64,000 bases of DNA. Source: Pseudonocardia bannensis. GTDB taxonomy: Bacteria; Actinomycetota; Actinomycetes; Mycobacteriales; Pseudonocardiaceae. A model generated the notes under the pieces. It was not told the DNA's origin and did not search any database. It saw only the letters and a list, made by a program, of their open reading frames with translations. Below, piece after piece: positions 42,660 to 50,947 of this stretch (within the stretch, counting starts at the first letter, position 1; every line of letters starts with the position of its first letter). The stretch spans positions 1-64,000 of the forward strand of contig NZ_JAAXKZ010000014.1 of the NCBI RefSeq assembly GCF_012911875.1, written 5' to 3'. A program made the translations under genes and the position numbers.

Positions 42660-45254
42660 TCAGGTGACACGTAGCGGCTCAGCCGCCGACCCGGGATGGC
42701 TGTCTGCCCGCCGGCTGCGCCGGCCTCTCGCCACCTTCGCCGCTTCGATCAGCAGTGCCGGAACGGCAGCAACCGCAGCGGCCAGCCCCAGTTCGGCGCC
42801 GCTCAGCGGGGCGGTACCCAGCAGATCGGACAGACCGGGCGCATAGATCGCCGCCAGCAGCCCGGCCAGGCTGAGCGAGACCGCGCCGTAGAGGAACGGA
42901 TTGCCGGCCGGGGAGGTCCGCCAGAGTGGACGGCTGTCCGATCGCGTGGTGAGCGCGACACCGAGTTGGGCCAGCGCGAGCGTGGCGAACAGCAGAGTCT
43001 GCCAGGGCATCCCCTGCGTTGCCGCCCAGCCGGACAGGCCGAGACAGGCGGCCGCGATCACGGATCCGACGATGAGGATCTCGGTGGCGGTGCGCCGGGT
43101 GAGGATGCCCTCATGGGGTGGCCGGGGAGCGCGGCGCAGGACGTCCGGTTCGGCGACCTCGGAACCGATCGCCACCCCGGGCAGCCCGTGCGTCACCAGG
43201 TTGACCCACAGGATCTGGGCCGGCAGCAGCGGCAGCGGCATTCCCATGAACGGCCCGACGAGCATCACCAGCAGTTCCGCCAACCCGCCGGAGAGCCCGT
43301 AGCGCACGAAGCGGCGGACGTTGTCGAACACCCGCCTGCCTTCGGCGACCGCAGCCACGATCGTGCCCAGGCTGTCGTCGGTGAGCACGACATCCGCGGC
43401 CTCCTTGGCCACCTCGGTGCCGCGCCGGCCCATGGCGACGCCGACGTCGGCGGCGCGCAACGCCGGTGCGTCGTTCACCCCGTCACCGGTCATCGCGACG
43501 AGGTGGCCGGCCCGCTGCCACGCAGCGACGATGTCCAGCTTGCCGCCGGGGTCGGTGCGTGCATACACGCTGCGCAGCCCACTCCCAGGATCGTCCGGCA
43601 GGTCGCCGGCGGCGATCAGGCCGGTGTCGCGTGCAACCGCGGCCGCGGTGCCCGGATGGTCCCCGGTGATCATGATCGTCCGGATCCCGGCCGCTCGCGC
43701 CGCCAGCACCGCTCTGCGGGCATCCGGTCGCACCGGGTCGGCCAACGCGAGCAGCCCGAGCAGGCGGATCGCCCCGGGGGGCCCGGCGGCGACCGCGAGC
43801 ACTCGCCGGCCGATTCCGGTCCAGCGGTCCACGACGCTCTCGGCGTCCGGCACGGTAGGGACCTCGGTCAGTACCACCTCCGGTGCACCCTTGACGACCT
43901 CCAGGCTTCCGCCCGGGCTCGCGTGCCACGTGCGCATCGACCGGCGGTTCGAGTCGAACGGCACCTGGGAGGTGCGGGCGAGGTCCCGGCGCAGCGCGAC
44001 GACGTCGATCCCGGCCTCCACGGCCGCTTCGAGCAGCGCCCCTTCGGTGCCTCCCGCGCCGGGCTGCGCGTCGTTGCAGAGCGCCGCGGCCTCCAGCAGG
44101 GCAAGCGGGCCGGTCCCGTCGAGGATTCCCGGCCCCTCGAGGACCGGGGCGGCCATTCCGAGCCCGAACTCGCCGGTGTCCGGCGTCCACAGCCCGACGC
44201 AGGCGGTGCTCCCGAAGGTCAATGTCCCGGTCTTGTCCGTGGCGAGCACGGTCACCGACCCCAGCGCCTCCACCGCAGGCAGCGAGCGGACGATCGCGCC
44301 ACGTGCGGCCATCCGGCGGGTCGCGGCGGCCAGCGCGAGCGCGACGACTGCGGGGAGCGACTCCGGGATCGCCGCGACGGCCAGGCTGATCCCGGCCACC
44401 ACCATCAGCTCCCACGGCTCGCCACGGAACAGACCCAGCACCACGACGAGCGCGCACCCGAGCGTGGCAGCGAGGGAGAGCCGGCGGCCGAGGGCCGCGA
44501 GCCGGCGCTGCAGCGGAGTGTCCGGGACGTCCCGCTCGTGCAGCAGCGCCGCGATCCCGCCGAGCGCCGTCCGCGGGCCCGTCGCGACGACGACGGCGGT
44601 ACCGGTGCCGTGGACGACGAGCGTGCCGCCGTGCAGCATCGTCCGCCGGTCGCTCAGGACGGCGGACGCGGGAGTGTCCGCCTGCGCGTCCCTCTCCGCC
44701 GGCAGCGACTCCCCGGTGAGCAGCGCCTCGTCGACCTGCAGTTCGTGGGCGTCAACGAGGCGTGCGTCGGCGCCGACGACGTCGCCCTCGGCGACTCGCA
44801 GCACGTCACCCGGCACCAGCCCGCGGGCGGCGATCCGCTGCGCCGTGCCGTCGCGCACGACGGTGGCGTACGGCGTCGCGAGCGAGCGCAGCGCCGTCAC
44901 CGCCCCGACCGCGCGTCGTTCCTGCAGAACGCCGACGGTCGTGTTGACCGTGATCACCAGCAGGATCACTGCGCAGTCGGCGAGATCACCGGTGATCGCG
45001 GTCAGCCCGGCGGCCACCAGTAGGACGAGGATCATGGTCTCGCGCAGCTGCGCGAGGACCGAATGCAGGATCGAGCGCGGCGGGTCCCGAGGCAGGTCAT
45101 TGAGACCGTTGGTGAGCAGCCGATCAGCGGCCTCGGCCCCGGCGAGCCCGACCGCCGGGTCCACCCCGAGCGCACGGGCGACGTCCGCGGGCGGCGCCGT
45201 CCAGGGGCTTTCCAGCGTGCTGGTCCGGAGGGCGGGTCCCGGGGCGGTGTTCAT
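42660..45254 (-). CDS. cation-transporting P-type ATPase (CtpF-like, P2 type)
   Basis: An 864-aa P2-type ATPase. TGES is in LLTGESLP near residue 160, the TM4 ion-site motif is IPESLP (PEGLP-like, as in Ca2+ pumps) near 295, the phosphorylation motif DKTGT near 337, and the hinge MTGDGVNDAP near 590. Eight to ten membrane segments are visible, three pairs behind the hinge. CtpF of M. tuberculosis, a DosR-regulated calcium pump, is the nearest known counterpart. The ATG at 45254 follows GGCGGGGCC; upstream in-frame sequence is Arg-rich leader. Confidence 0.9.
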   Translation of the reverse strand: MNTAPGPALRTSTLESPWTAPPADVARALGVDPAVGLAGAEAADRLLTNGLNDLPRDPPRSILHSVLAQLRETMILVLLVAAGLTAITGDLADCAVILLVITVNTTVGVLQERRAVGAVTALRSLATPYATVVRDGTAQRIAARGLVPGDVLRVAEGDVVGADARLVDAHELQVDEALLTGESLPAERDAQADTPASAVLSDRRTMLHGGTLVVHGTGTAVVVATGPRTALGGIAALLHERDVPDTPLQRRLAALGRRLSLAATLGCALVVVLGLFRGEPWELMVVAGISLAVAAIPESLPAVVALALAAATRRMAARGAIVRSLPAVEALGSVTVLATDKTGTLTFGSTACVGLWTPDTGEFGLGMAAPVLEGPGILDGTGPLALLEAAALCNDAQPGAGGTEGALLEAAVEAGIDVVALRRDLARTSQVPFDSNRRSMRTWHASPGGSLEVVKGAPEVVLTEVPTVPDAESVVDRWTGIGRRVLAVAAGPPGAIRLLGLLALADPVRPDARRAVLAARAAGIRTIMITGDHPGTAAAVARDTGLIAAGDLPDDPGSGLRSVYARTDPGGKLDIVAAWQRAGHLVAMTGDGVNDAPALRAADVGVAMGRRGTEVAKEAADVVLTDDSLGTIVAAVAEGRRVFDNVRRFVRYGLSGGLAELLVMLVGPFMGMPLPLLPAQILWVNLVTHGLPGVAIGSEVAEPDVLRRAPRPPHEGILTRRTATEILIVGSVIAAACLGLSGWAATQGMPWQTLLFATLALAQLGVALTTRSDSRPLWRTSPAGNPFLYGAVSLSLAGLLAAIYAPGLSDLLGTAPLSGAELGLAAAVAAVPALLIEAAKVARGRRSRRADSHPGSAAEPLRVT

Positions 45255-45265
45255 CGTGGCCCCGC

Positions 45266-45279
45266 CGGGACACGTCCCG
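45266..45279. promoter_or_regulatory. palindrome CGGGAC-AC-GTCCCG at the ATPase start
   Basis: Six-bp perfect arms with a 2-nt centre, 12 bp before the ATG of the P-type ATPase gene on the minus strand. The spacing is shorter than a DosR box. It may be an operator or an mRNA hairpin covering the ribosome site. Confidence 0.35.
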
Positions 45280-45549
45280 CTTCGGTCACTGGTGGCCGGC
45301 AGCCGCGCTCGCCGTCGGCCCACGCGGGGGCGAGCGGCTCGTGGTCCCGCAGGCCGCTGCGCATGAAGGTCCCCTTCGGATCGGCTCACCGACAAGCGTT
45401 CCTCGTGCCGATGCGTGGAGCGACGGGAGGAGGCCCCCCGCGGACGGGCCGAGGGTCGGTTGCGCACGGGCCGTTCAACCCCGAGGGGCCAGGACATAGG
45501 CAGATCAAGCCTGCGGCGCCGAGCGGGAGGTCGACGAAGCCGGAACCGC

Positions 45550-45563
45550 GGGCCTTTCGTCCC
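45550..45563 (+). promoter_or_regulatory. DosR-box-like palindrome before USP
   Basis: GGGCCTTTCGTCCC fits GGGNC-N4-GNCCC exactly and is flanked by further symmetric bases (GC...GC). It lies 94 bp before the USP start at 45657. Confidence 0.45.
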
Positions 45564-45656
45564 GCTGTCTGCGGCCCGCTGCCCCTGGGTTCGGCACCAC
45601 GGCCCGGCGAGGCTTGCGATCTACCCGCTCGGGACCGCGCTGGAGGAGGCCGCCGG

Positions 45657-46583
45657 ATGGATGCCAGAACGACAGAGCCTCGGCGGATCGTGGTCGGGGT
45701 CGACCAGTCGGACTCGGCCCGGCACGCTCTGGCCTGGGCCGCAGACATCGCGGCAGCGTGGCACGCCCCGCTGTGCCTGGTGCACACCGTCCTCGGTGAA
45801 CGGGACGATGCCCCGATCGCGACGGTGCCCACCTGGCTGCGCGAGTTGCTCGACGCCGCCGATCGCGCCGGCGCCGGGTCGCTCGACATCGAGATCGTGC
45901 CGGGAGGCGCCGTCGACCTGCTGGTGGAGCGGTCGGCAGGGGCGCGGCTGCTGGTGCTGGGCAGCTACGGCGACGGAGCCTGGTCCGGGATGCTGGCCGG
46001 CTCGACCGCGTTCGCACTCATCGGCAGGGCCGCCTGCCCGGTCGCGGTCGTTCGCGGTAGCGCACCGCAGATACCGCCACCCCGCGGGGGCCCCATCGTT
46101 GTCGGAGTGGATGACTCCGCAGCGGGTGCGGCCGCACTGGAGTTCGCCGCGGAACTGGCCGAGTCGATCGGCGCCCCCCTGGTCGCAGTGCACACCTGGT
46201 CCGAGGTCGTCGCCGACGGGCCCGGCCGGGTAGGACGGCTGCCCGAGGACGGGGATGTCCTGGCCGCACGCGGTGCCGCACTGCTGGACGCACGGCTCGC
46301 GCCCGTCCTGGCCCGCCACCCTGGACTGCGGGTCGAGCGACAGACCGTTGAGAACGATCCACTGCGCGAACTGCTCGATCGTGCGGGCACCGCCCGCTTG
46401 CTGGTCGTCGGGCACCGCGGCAGCACACCGTCCCACCGCATGCTGCTCGGATCCACCAGCCATGCCCTCGTCGAGTTCGCGCCGTGCCCGGTCGTGGTGA
46501 CCAAGCCGATCACGACGGTCGACGATGCCCCCCGTGCCGAAGAGCGTTCCGCACCGGTCGCGCCACCCGGTTCAGCCTGCTGA
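45657..46583 (+). CDS. tandem universal stress protein
   Basis: A 308-aa protein with two USP domains (about residues 8-140 and 150-290). RRIVVGVDQSDSARHALAW and GPIVVGVDDSAAGAAALEF begin them. VLGSYGDGAWSGMLAGST and VVGHRGSTPSHRMLLGSTSHA are the ATP-binding loops. ATG behind GGAGGAGG. It overlaps the convergent SulP gene by 12 nt at the 3' end. Confidence 0.92.
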   Translation: MDARTTEPRRIVVGVDQSDSARHALAWAADIAAAWHAPLCLVHTVLGERDDAPIATVPTWLRELLDAADRAGAGSLDIEIVPGGAVDLLVERSAGARLLVLGSYGDGAWSGMLAGSTAFALIGRAACPVAVVRGSAPQIPPPRGGPIVVGVDDSAAGAAALEFAAELAESIGAPLVAVHTWSEVVADGPGRVGRLPEDGDVLAARGAALLDARLAPVLARHPGLRVERQTVENDPLRELLDRAGTARLLVVGHRGSTPSHRMLLGSTSHALVEFAPCPVVVTKPITTVDDAPRAEERSAPVAPPGSAC

Positions 46584-48311
46584 ACGGGAGAGCCCCGCCG
46601 ATCCGGGTGGTCCGTGCTCCGCGTGGAACGCCTGCACCGCGGTGGGCAAGGTGGGGAAGATCCGGTCCTCACCGATCCGGGTGAGGAGGCCGCTGGCCTG
46701 CAGGCTCGCGCGCAGTTCCTGTTTGACGCGGGCGAGGGCGAGCACGATCCGTCGGCGGGCGAGTTCGTCGTGGAGTTGGTGCAGCATGTCGGTGGCGGTG
46801 AGGTCGACGTCGGTGAATGCCTCGACATTGAGCAGCAGCCACGAGGGTGCGCTCGGTGCGTCATCGAGCGCGGCGAGGGCGCGTCGGTGGAAGTTCTCGG
46901 CGTTGGCGAAGCACAGGGGTGCGTCGTAGCGGTAGACGACGAGGCCGGGAACGACGGTGGCGTCGGGATAGTCGTCGATATCGTGCATGCCTGCCAGGCC
47001 GGGGGCGAAGCCGAGGATCCCGTCGTGCGGGCGGGAGACCCGGCGCAGTAGGTCCAGGATGGACAGCGCGACCGCAGCGAGGACGCCGTACAGCACGCCC
47101 AGACTGATCACGGCGGCCGTGGTGGCCAGCGCCAGGGCCAGCTCGGTGCGGCGGAACCGGGCGATCCGACGGAACTCGCCGAGCTCGATCAACCGCAGCG
47201 CGGCGTAGATGACCAGGGCTCCCAAGGCTGCTGTGGGAAAGGCGGCGAGGACCGGGCCCCCGACGAGCAGCACCGCCAACACCGCCACGAGGGCGACCAG
47301 CGAGTACAGCTGGCTGCGGCTGCCGAGAGCGTCGCCGATGACGGTCCGGCTGCCGCTGCTGCTGACCGGGAAGCCGTGGAACAGCCCGACCACCACGTTC
47401 GCGGCGCCGAGCGCGAGCATCTCCTGGTCGGCGTCGATGTTCTCGCGGTGGTGGGTGGCGAAGGCCCGCCCGGTGAGCACGTTGTCGGAGTAGCCCACGA
47501 TCGCGACGCCGATGGCCGGGAGGATCAGCTGCGCCAGATCGTCGGGGCCGAGCGCCGGCAGCGCAGGCCTGGGCAGACCGGCGGGGACCGGTCCGACGGT
47601 CTCGATGCCGTAGCGCGACAGCGCGAGGGCACCGACCGCGGCGGTGGCCAGCAGGACCCCGAGCAGTGGTATCGGCGCGCGGGGCAGCAGCCGGCTGCCC
47701 ACCAGCAGGAACGCGAGCACGCTCGTGCCGAGAAGCACCGTCGGCAGGTGGACGCTGCCGAGGTGGGTGGCGAAGGAGGCGAGGTCGGGCGGGAAGGTGC
47801 TGCCCTCCACGGGCACCCCCGTCATGTTCTCCAGCTGGCTGACGATCATGATGAGCGCGATGCCGGTCAGGTAGCCGACGAGGACGGGTCGGGACAGCAG
47901 GTCGGCGAGGAACCCCAGCCGGGCGACCCGGCCGAGCAGGCAGATGCCCCCGACCATCAGGGCCAGCCCGGCCGCCAGCGCGGCATAGCGGCCCGGATCG
48001 GCGCCGGCCAGCGGCGCGATGGCGACCGCGGTCATCAGCGCGGTCGTCGACTCCGGGCCCACGGACAGCTGCGGAGACGAGCCCAGGACGGCGTAGACCA
48101 CGAGTGCCGTGACGACCGCCCACAGCCCGACCGCCGGTGCCAGTCCCGCGAGCTCGGCGTAGGCCAGAACCTGCGGCACCAGGTAGGCGGCGACGGTGAG
48201 CCCGGCCAGCAGATCACCCCGCAGCGCGGGGCCATCGCGGCGATGCAGGGCGGCCAGCCCCGGTCGCAACGCCGTTCCGAACGACGGTCGAGTCATGCGA
48301 GGCGCGCTCAT
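46572..48311 (-). CDS. SulP-family anion transporter with STAS domain (Rv1739c-like)
   Basis: A 579-aa membrane transporter. The first 430 residues hold about 12 hydrophobic segments with the SulP signatures LVPQVLAYAELAGLAPAVGL near 40 and SSPQLSVGPESTTALMTA near 80. The C-terminal STAS domain (about 455-560; YRYDAPLCFANAENF then LLLNVEAFTDVDLTATDML) is cytosolic. The probable substrate is sulfate or bicarbonate. The STAS Thr/Ser position carries DLTAT. Start at 48311 or at the internal ATG 48296. Rv1739c is its DosR-linked mycobacterial analogue. Confidence 0.9.
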   Translation of the reverse strand: MSAPRMTRPSFGTALRPGLAALHRRDGPALRGDLLAGLTVAAYLVPQVLAYAELAGLAPAVGLWAVVTALVVYAVLGSSPQLSVGPESTTALMTAVAIAPLAGADPGRYAALAAGLALMVGGICLLGRVARLGFLADLLSRPVLVGYLTGIALIMIVSQLENMTGVPVEGSTFPPDLASFATHLGSVHLPTVLLGTSVLAFLLVGSRLLPRAPIPLLGVLLATAAVGALALSRYGIETVGPVPAGLPRPALPALGPDDLAQLILPAIGVAIVGYSDNVLTGRAFATHHRENIDADQEMLALGAANVVVGLFHGFPVSSSGSRTVIGDALGSRSQLYSLVALVAVLAVLLVGGPVLAAFPTAALGALVIYAALRLIELGEFRRIARFRRTELALALATTAAVISLGVLYGVLAAVALSILDLLRRVSRPHDGILGFAPGLAGMHDIDDYPDATVVPGLVVYRYDAPLCFANAENFHRRALAALDDAPSAPSWLLLNVEAFTDVDLTATDMLHQLHDELARRRIVLALARVKQELRASLQASGLLTRIGEDRIFPTLPTAVQAFHAEHGPPGSAGLSRSAG

Positions 48312-48424
48312 GGTCCGGCTGTACCCACGCGCATGATCACTCCGCCCGGATGCCGAGGTTGGGCCGTCTCCCATCCTGGGTGTGCGCAGGGGGAGCGCCC
48401 ATGGGCGTGGTCCCTGCGGGTCCT

Positions 48425-48438
48425 GGGCCGAACGGCCC
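48425..48438 (+). promoter_or_regulatory. DosR-box-like palindrome before USP
   Basis: GGGCCGAACGGCCC fits GGGNC-N4-GNCCC exactly, with perfect GGGCCG/CGGCCC-type arms, 84 bp before the USP start at 48522. It lies between the divergent SulP and USP genes and could serve both. Confidence 0.45.
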
Positions 48439-48521
48439 GGTGATGTGAGCCGATGGCCGCTCCTGGTGCCCCGGCCGGGGTGGCAGCGTCGTGGCAGGCG
48501 GTGACGCGAGGAGGGGTCGCG

Positions 48522-49424
48522 GTGGCGGATCTGCAGGGTGGTCGCCCGGTACTGGTCGGGGTGGACGGATCGGAGCCGGCGTTGCGGGCCGTGCAGTGGG
48601 CCGCCCAGGAGGCGCTGCGGTTGCGGGTGCCGCTGCGGGTGGTGACGGCCTCCGGCGGGAGCAGTGTCCGGCACTTCGGTGAGCCGAACTGGGGGCCGGA
48701 CTATCAGGAGGCGCTGCTCGAGATCGCCCGCGCGCAGGTGGCGGCGGCCGCGGACGTGGCCCGGGGGGTCGCACCCGACGTCGAGGTCGTGCCGCAGGTG
48801 CTGGAGGGATATCCGGTTCCCGCTCTGCTGGACGAATCGCGAGAGGTTCAGCTTGTCGTGCTCGGCAACCGTGGCCTCGGGGGGTTCAGCGGCCTGCTGG
48901 TGGGCTCGGTGACGGTGGCGGTGGCCGCGCATGCGGCATGCCCGGTCGTGGTGGTCCGGGGCACGGACCAGGACGTCGCGGTGGCACTGGAGGGTCCCGT
49001 CGTCGTCGGTGTGGACGGGTCGCCGCTGAGCGACACGGCGCTGGCCTTCGCGTTCGCGGACGCCGATGCCCACCGCAGCGCGCTGGTCGCGGTGCACGCC
49101 TGGCAGGACGCGGTGATGGATCCGGCCGCCGCCGGGTTCGTGGACTGGGAGGCGATCGAGGCCGAGGAGCATCGGTTGCTGGCCGAGCGGCTGGCCGGGT
49201 TGGCGCAGAAGTATCCGGACGTGCCGGTGGAGCGGGTGGTGGTCCGTGACAGCCCGGCGCGGGTGTTGGTGGAACGCTCGGCCGGTGCCCGACTGGTCGT
49301 CGTCGGGGCCCGCGGACGGGGCGGCTTCATCGGTCTGCTTCTCGGCTCGACCAGCCAGGCCCTGGTGCACCATGCGCGCTGCCCCGTCGTGATCGTGCGG
49401 CCCGACCAAGCGGGGCGTTCGTGA
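48522..49424 (+). CDS. tandem universal stress protein
   Basis: A 300-aa protein with two USP domains (about residues 8-150 and 158-295). RPVLVGVDGSEPALRAVQW and GPVVVGVDGSPLSDTALAF open them. VLGNRGLGGFSGLLVGSVT and VVGARGRGGFIGLLLGSTS are complete ATP-binding loops. The GTG at 48522 has a strong CGAGGAGGGG site; the frame is open further upstream. Confidence 0.93.
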   Translation: MADLQGGRPVLVGVDGSEPALRAVQWAAQEALRLRVPLRVVTASGGSSVRHFGEPNWGPDYQEALLEIARAQVAAAADVARGVAPDVEVVPQVLEGYPVPALLDESREVQLVVLGNRGLGGFSGLLVGSVTVAVAAHAACPVVVVRGTDQDVAVALEGPVVVGVDGSPLSDTALAFAFADADAHRSALVAVHAWQDAVMDPAAAGFVDWEAIEAEEHRLLAERLAGLAQKYPDVPVERVVVRDSPARVLVERSAGARLVVVGARGRGGFIGLLLGSTSQALVHHARCPVVIVRPDQAGRS

Positions 49425-49446
49425 CCGTCCGCACCCGGACCGGGGA

Positions 49447-50151
49447 ATGGTGAGAATCGCCCTGGCCGAAGACACCATGCTCGGCCGTGGAGTGGGAGAG
49501 CGGATCCCGCACGTGCCGCCTTCTGCCCTGTTCGACGCCGCCGGCTTCGCCTGGGCCGGGGCCGGGGTGGACCAGGCCGCTGCGCGGGCACCGGTCGTTC
49601 TCGCCCGGGGCGGCGCCCGTGTGGGAGTCGTGGGCGTCACCGACCATCCCGCTGCGTTCGAGGCGGGACCGAGCCGCCCCGGCGTCGCCTACGCCGATCT
49701 CTGGTGCGGGCCACCTCCCAGGGTGGCTGCTGGACGGTATCGCCGCCCTGGATGCCGAGGTCGTGGTGGTGTCCCCGCACGGGGGCCGAACATGGTCGCC
49801 GAGCCACTCGCCCATGTGCGGCGGGCGGCGGCCGAGTTCCGGTCGGCCGGGGCCACGCCGGTCGCCGGACACTCCGCGCACGTGCTCCTCGGTGTCCAGG
49901 ACGGGATCCTCCATGACCTCGGCGACTTCATCGACGACTACGCCAGGCATCCGCGGTTGCGCAACGACCTCGGCCTGCTGTGGCTGGTGACGGTCGATGA
50001 CCACGGGCCGGTGCGGGTGGAGGCGGTCCCGCTCGCACTCGACTACTGCCACACCGCCTCGTCGACCCGGCGAAGCAGCGTGGATCACCCGCCGCCTCCG
50101 GGCTGCTTGCGCCGGATGATCTCCCGCCCCTCGGGCGGCCGGGGGAAGTAG
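49447..50151 (+). pseudogene. CapA-family (poly-gamma-glutamate synthesis type, Rv0574c-like) pseudogene
   Basis: The start MVRIALAEDTMLGRGVGERI is the CapA N-terminus, and GHSAHVLLGVQDGILHDLGDFIDDY (quoted in part: GHSAHVLLGVQDG) near the end is its metallophosphatase signature. Between residues 21 and 22 roughly 70-80 residues of the family are missing, so an internal deletion is likely. Near 49705 the sense moves to the next frame (GHLPGWLLDGIAALDAEVVV) and near 49786 it returns (GPNMVAEPLAH). One deletion and two frameshifts make it non-functional. Full CapA of the DosR regulon is about 380 aa. Confidence 0.85.
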
Positions 50152-50548
50152 GGTTTGCGCTGCGCGGGTGGTGCGTCGTGCTGCCACTCGTGTGGGTCCC
50201 GGTGGTACATCCGGCTCCGCCGGGCCTCCCGGTCCAGCGCCACCGCTCCAGCCGGTGCTGCAGCCGGGCGACGAGCCGGTCCACCGCCTCGCGCGGGGTG
50301 GACGCGGAGGTCTGCACCCGGACGAGCTGGCCGTTGAGATCGATGTTGACCTGCGCGGTGACCGGTCGCTCCCGGGCCGGGTCGCCGTGACGGACGACCC
50401 GGACCCGGACGTGCAGTGCAGGTTGCCTGCTGTGATGCAGCGCCGTTGCGGCCTTCTCCCGCGCGTAATCGGCCAGGTCCGGCTGCACCCCGCCCTCCAG
50501 CTGGACGACGATCTCCGGCACGGTGAGTCGCTCTCGTTCCTGACGCAT
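50085..50548 (-). pseudogene. HPF/RaiA-like ribosome-associated protein gene with one-base frameshift
   Basis: Residues 1-105 in the first frame (MRQERERLTVPEIVVQLEGG..., then HVRVRVVRHG and VNIDLNGQLVRVQTSA) form the S30AE/HPF-like domain. At 50234 the sense passes to another frame, which encodes DREARRSRMYHRDPHEWQHD and the normal PYFPRPPEGREIIRRKQ ending, stop at 50085. TGGCGCTGGACCGG would need one more G (TGGGAC). In the first frame the product continues into unrelated Arg/Pro-rich residues. Either a recent mutation or a sequencing error. ATG at 50548 follows AAGGAG. Confidence 0.8.
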
Positions 50549-50593
50549 GTGCTGCTCCTTCTCCGGCGCTGCCGCCCTTCGGGGGGCCGAGCC

Positions 50594-50947
50594 TCATCCC
50601 TTGACCACCCCGAGCGGGCGTAACCGCGCCACGCGCCGGGCCAGTCCTGCGTGCTCGCGGCAGTCGACGATCTCGTCGACGTCCTTGTAGGAGAACGGCG
50701 CCTCCTCGGCTAGTCCCCGTTGCGAGGCGGCCCGGACCGCGATCCCGGCTTCCTCCAGCTCGTGTCTCAGCTTCCGGCCGGTGATCGCCCGCGTCGCGGC
50801 GTGGCATGCGGAGTGGAACGCCACGCCGTCGTGGGTACCGGCGAGCCCGTTGGAGGCGGTTCCCATGGAGCCGGGTACCAGCACGGGCTGACCGGCCCTC
50901 GCCAGGTCCGGCGTCCCGCCTCCGGGTCGGTCCTGTCGAACCGTCAC
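50594..50947 (-). pseudogene. RtcB RNA ligase, C-terminal fragment
   Basis: 117 codons correspond to the last quarter of RtcB (about 480 aa). PVLVPGSMGTAS, the FHSACHAATRAITGRKLR segment at the guanylated His, AASQRGLAEEAPFSYKDVDE and the end ARLRPLGVVKG are diagnostic. The usual HGAGR is changed to HAATR. The first 20 codons ([19 protein letters not shown]) are partly foreign. It begins in a 4-nt overlap with the stop of the phosphoribosyltransferase/esterase gene, so it is still likely to be translated. Rv2631 is the DosR-linked rtcB. Confidence 0.88.

Larger units (their letters stand above)
45255..45656. other. 402-nt divergent promoter region
   Basis: Separates the P-type ATPase (minus) from a tandem USP gene (plus), which are DosR-coregulated neighbours in M. 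tuberculosis (Rv1997, Rv1996). It contains CGGGAC-AC-GTCCCG (45266-45279) right at the ATPase start and the DosR-box-like GGGCCTTTCGTCCC (45550-45563). No gene seen. Confidence 0.6.
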
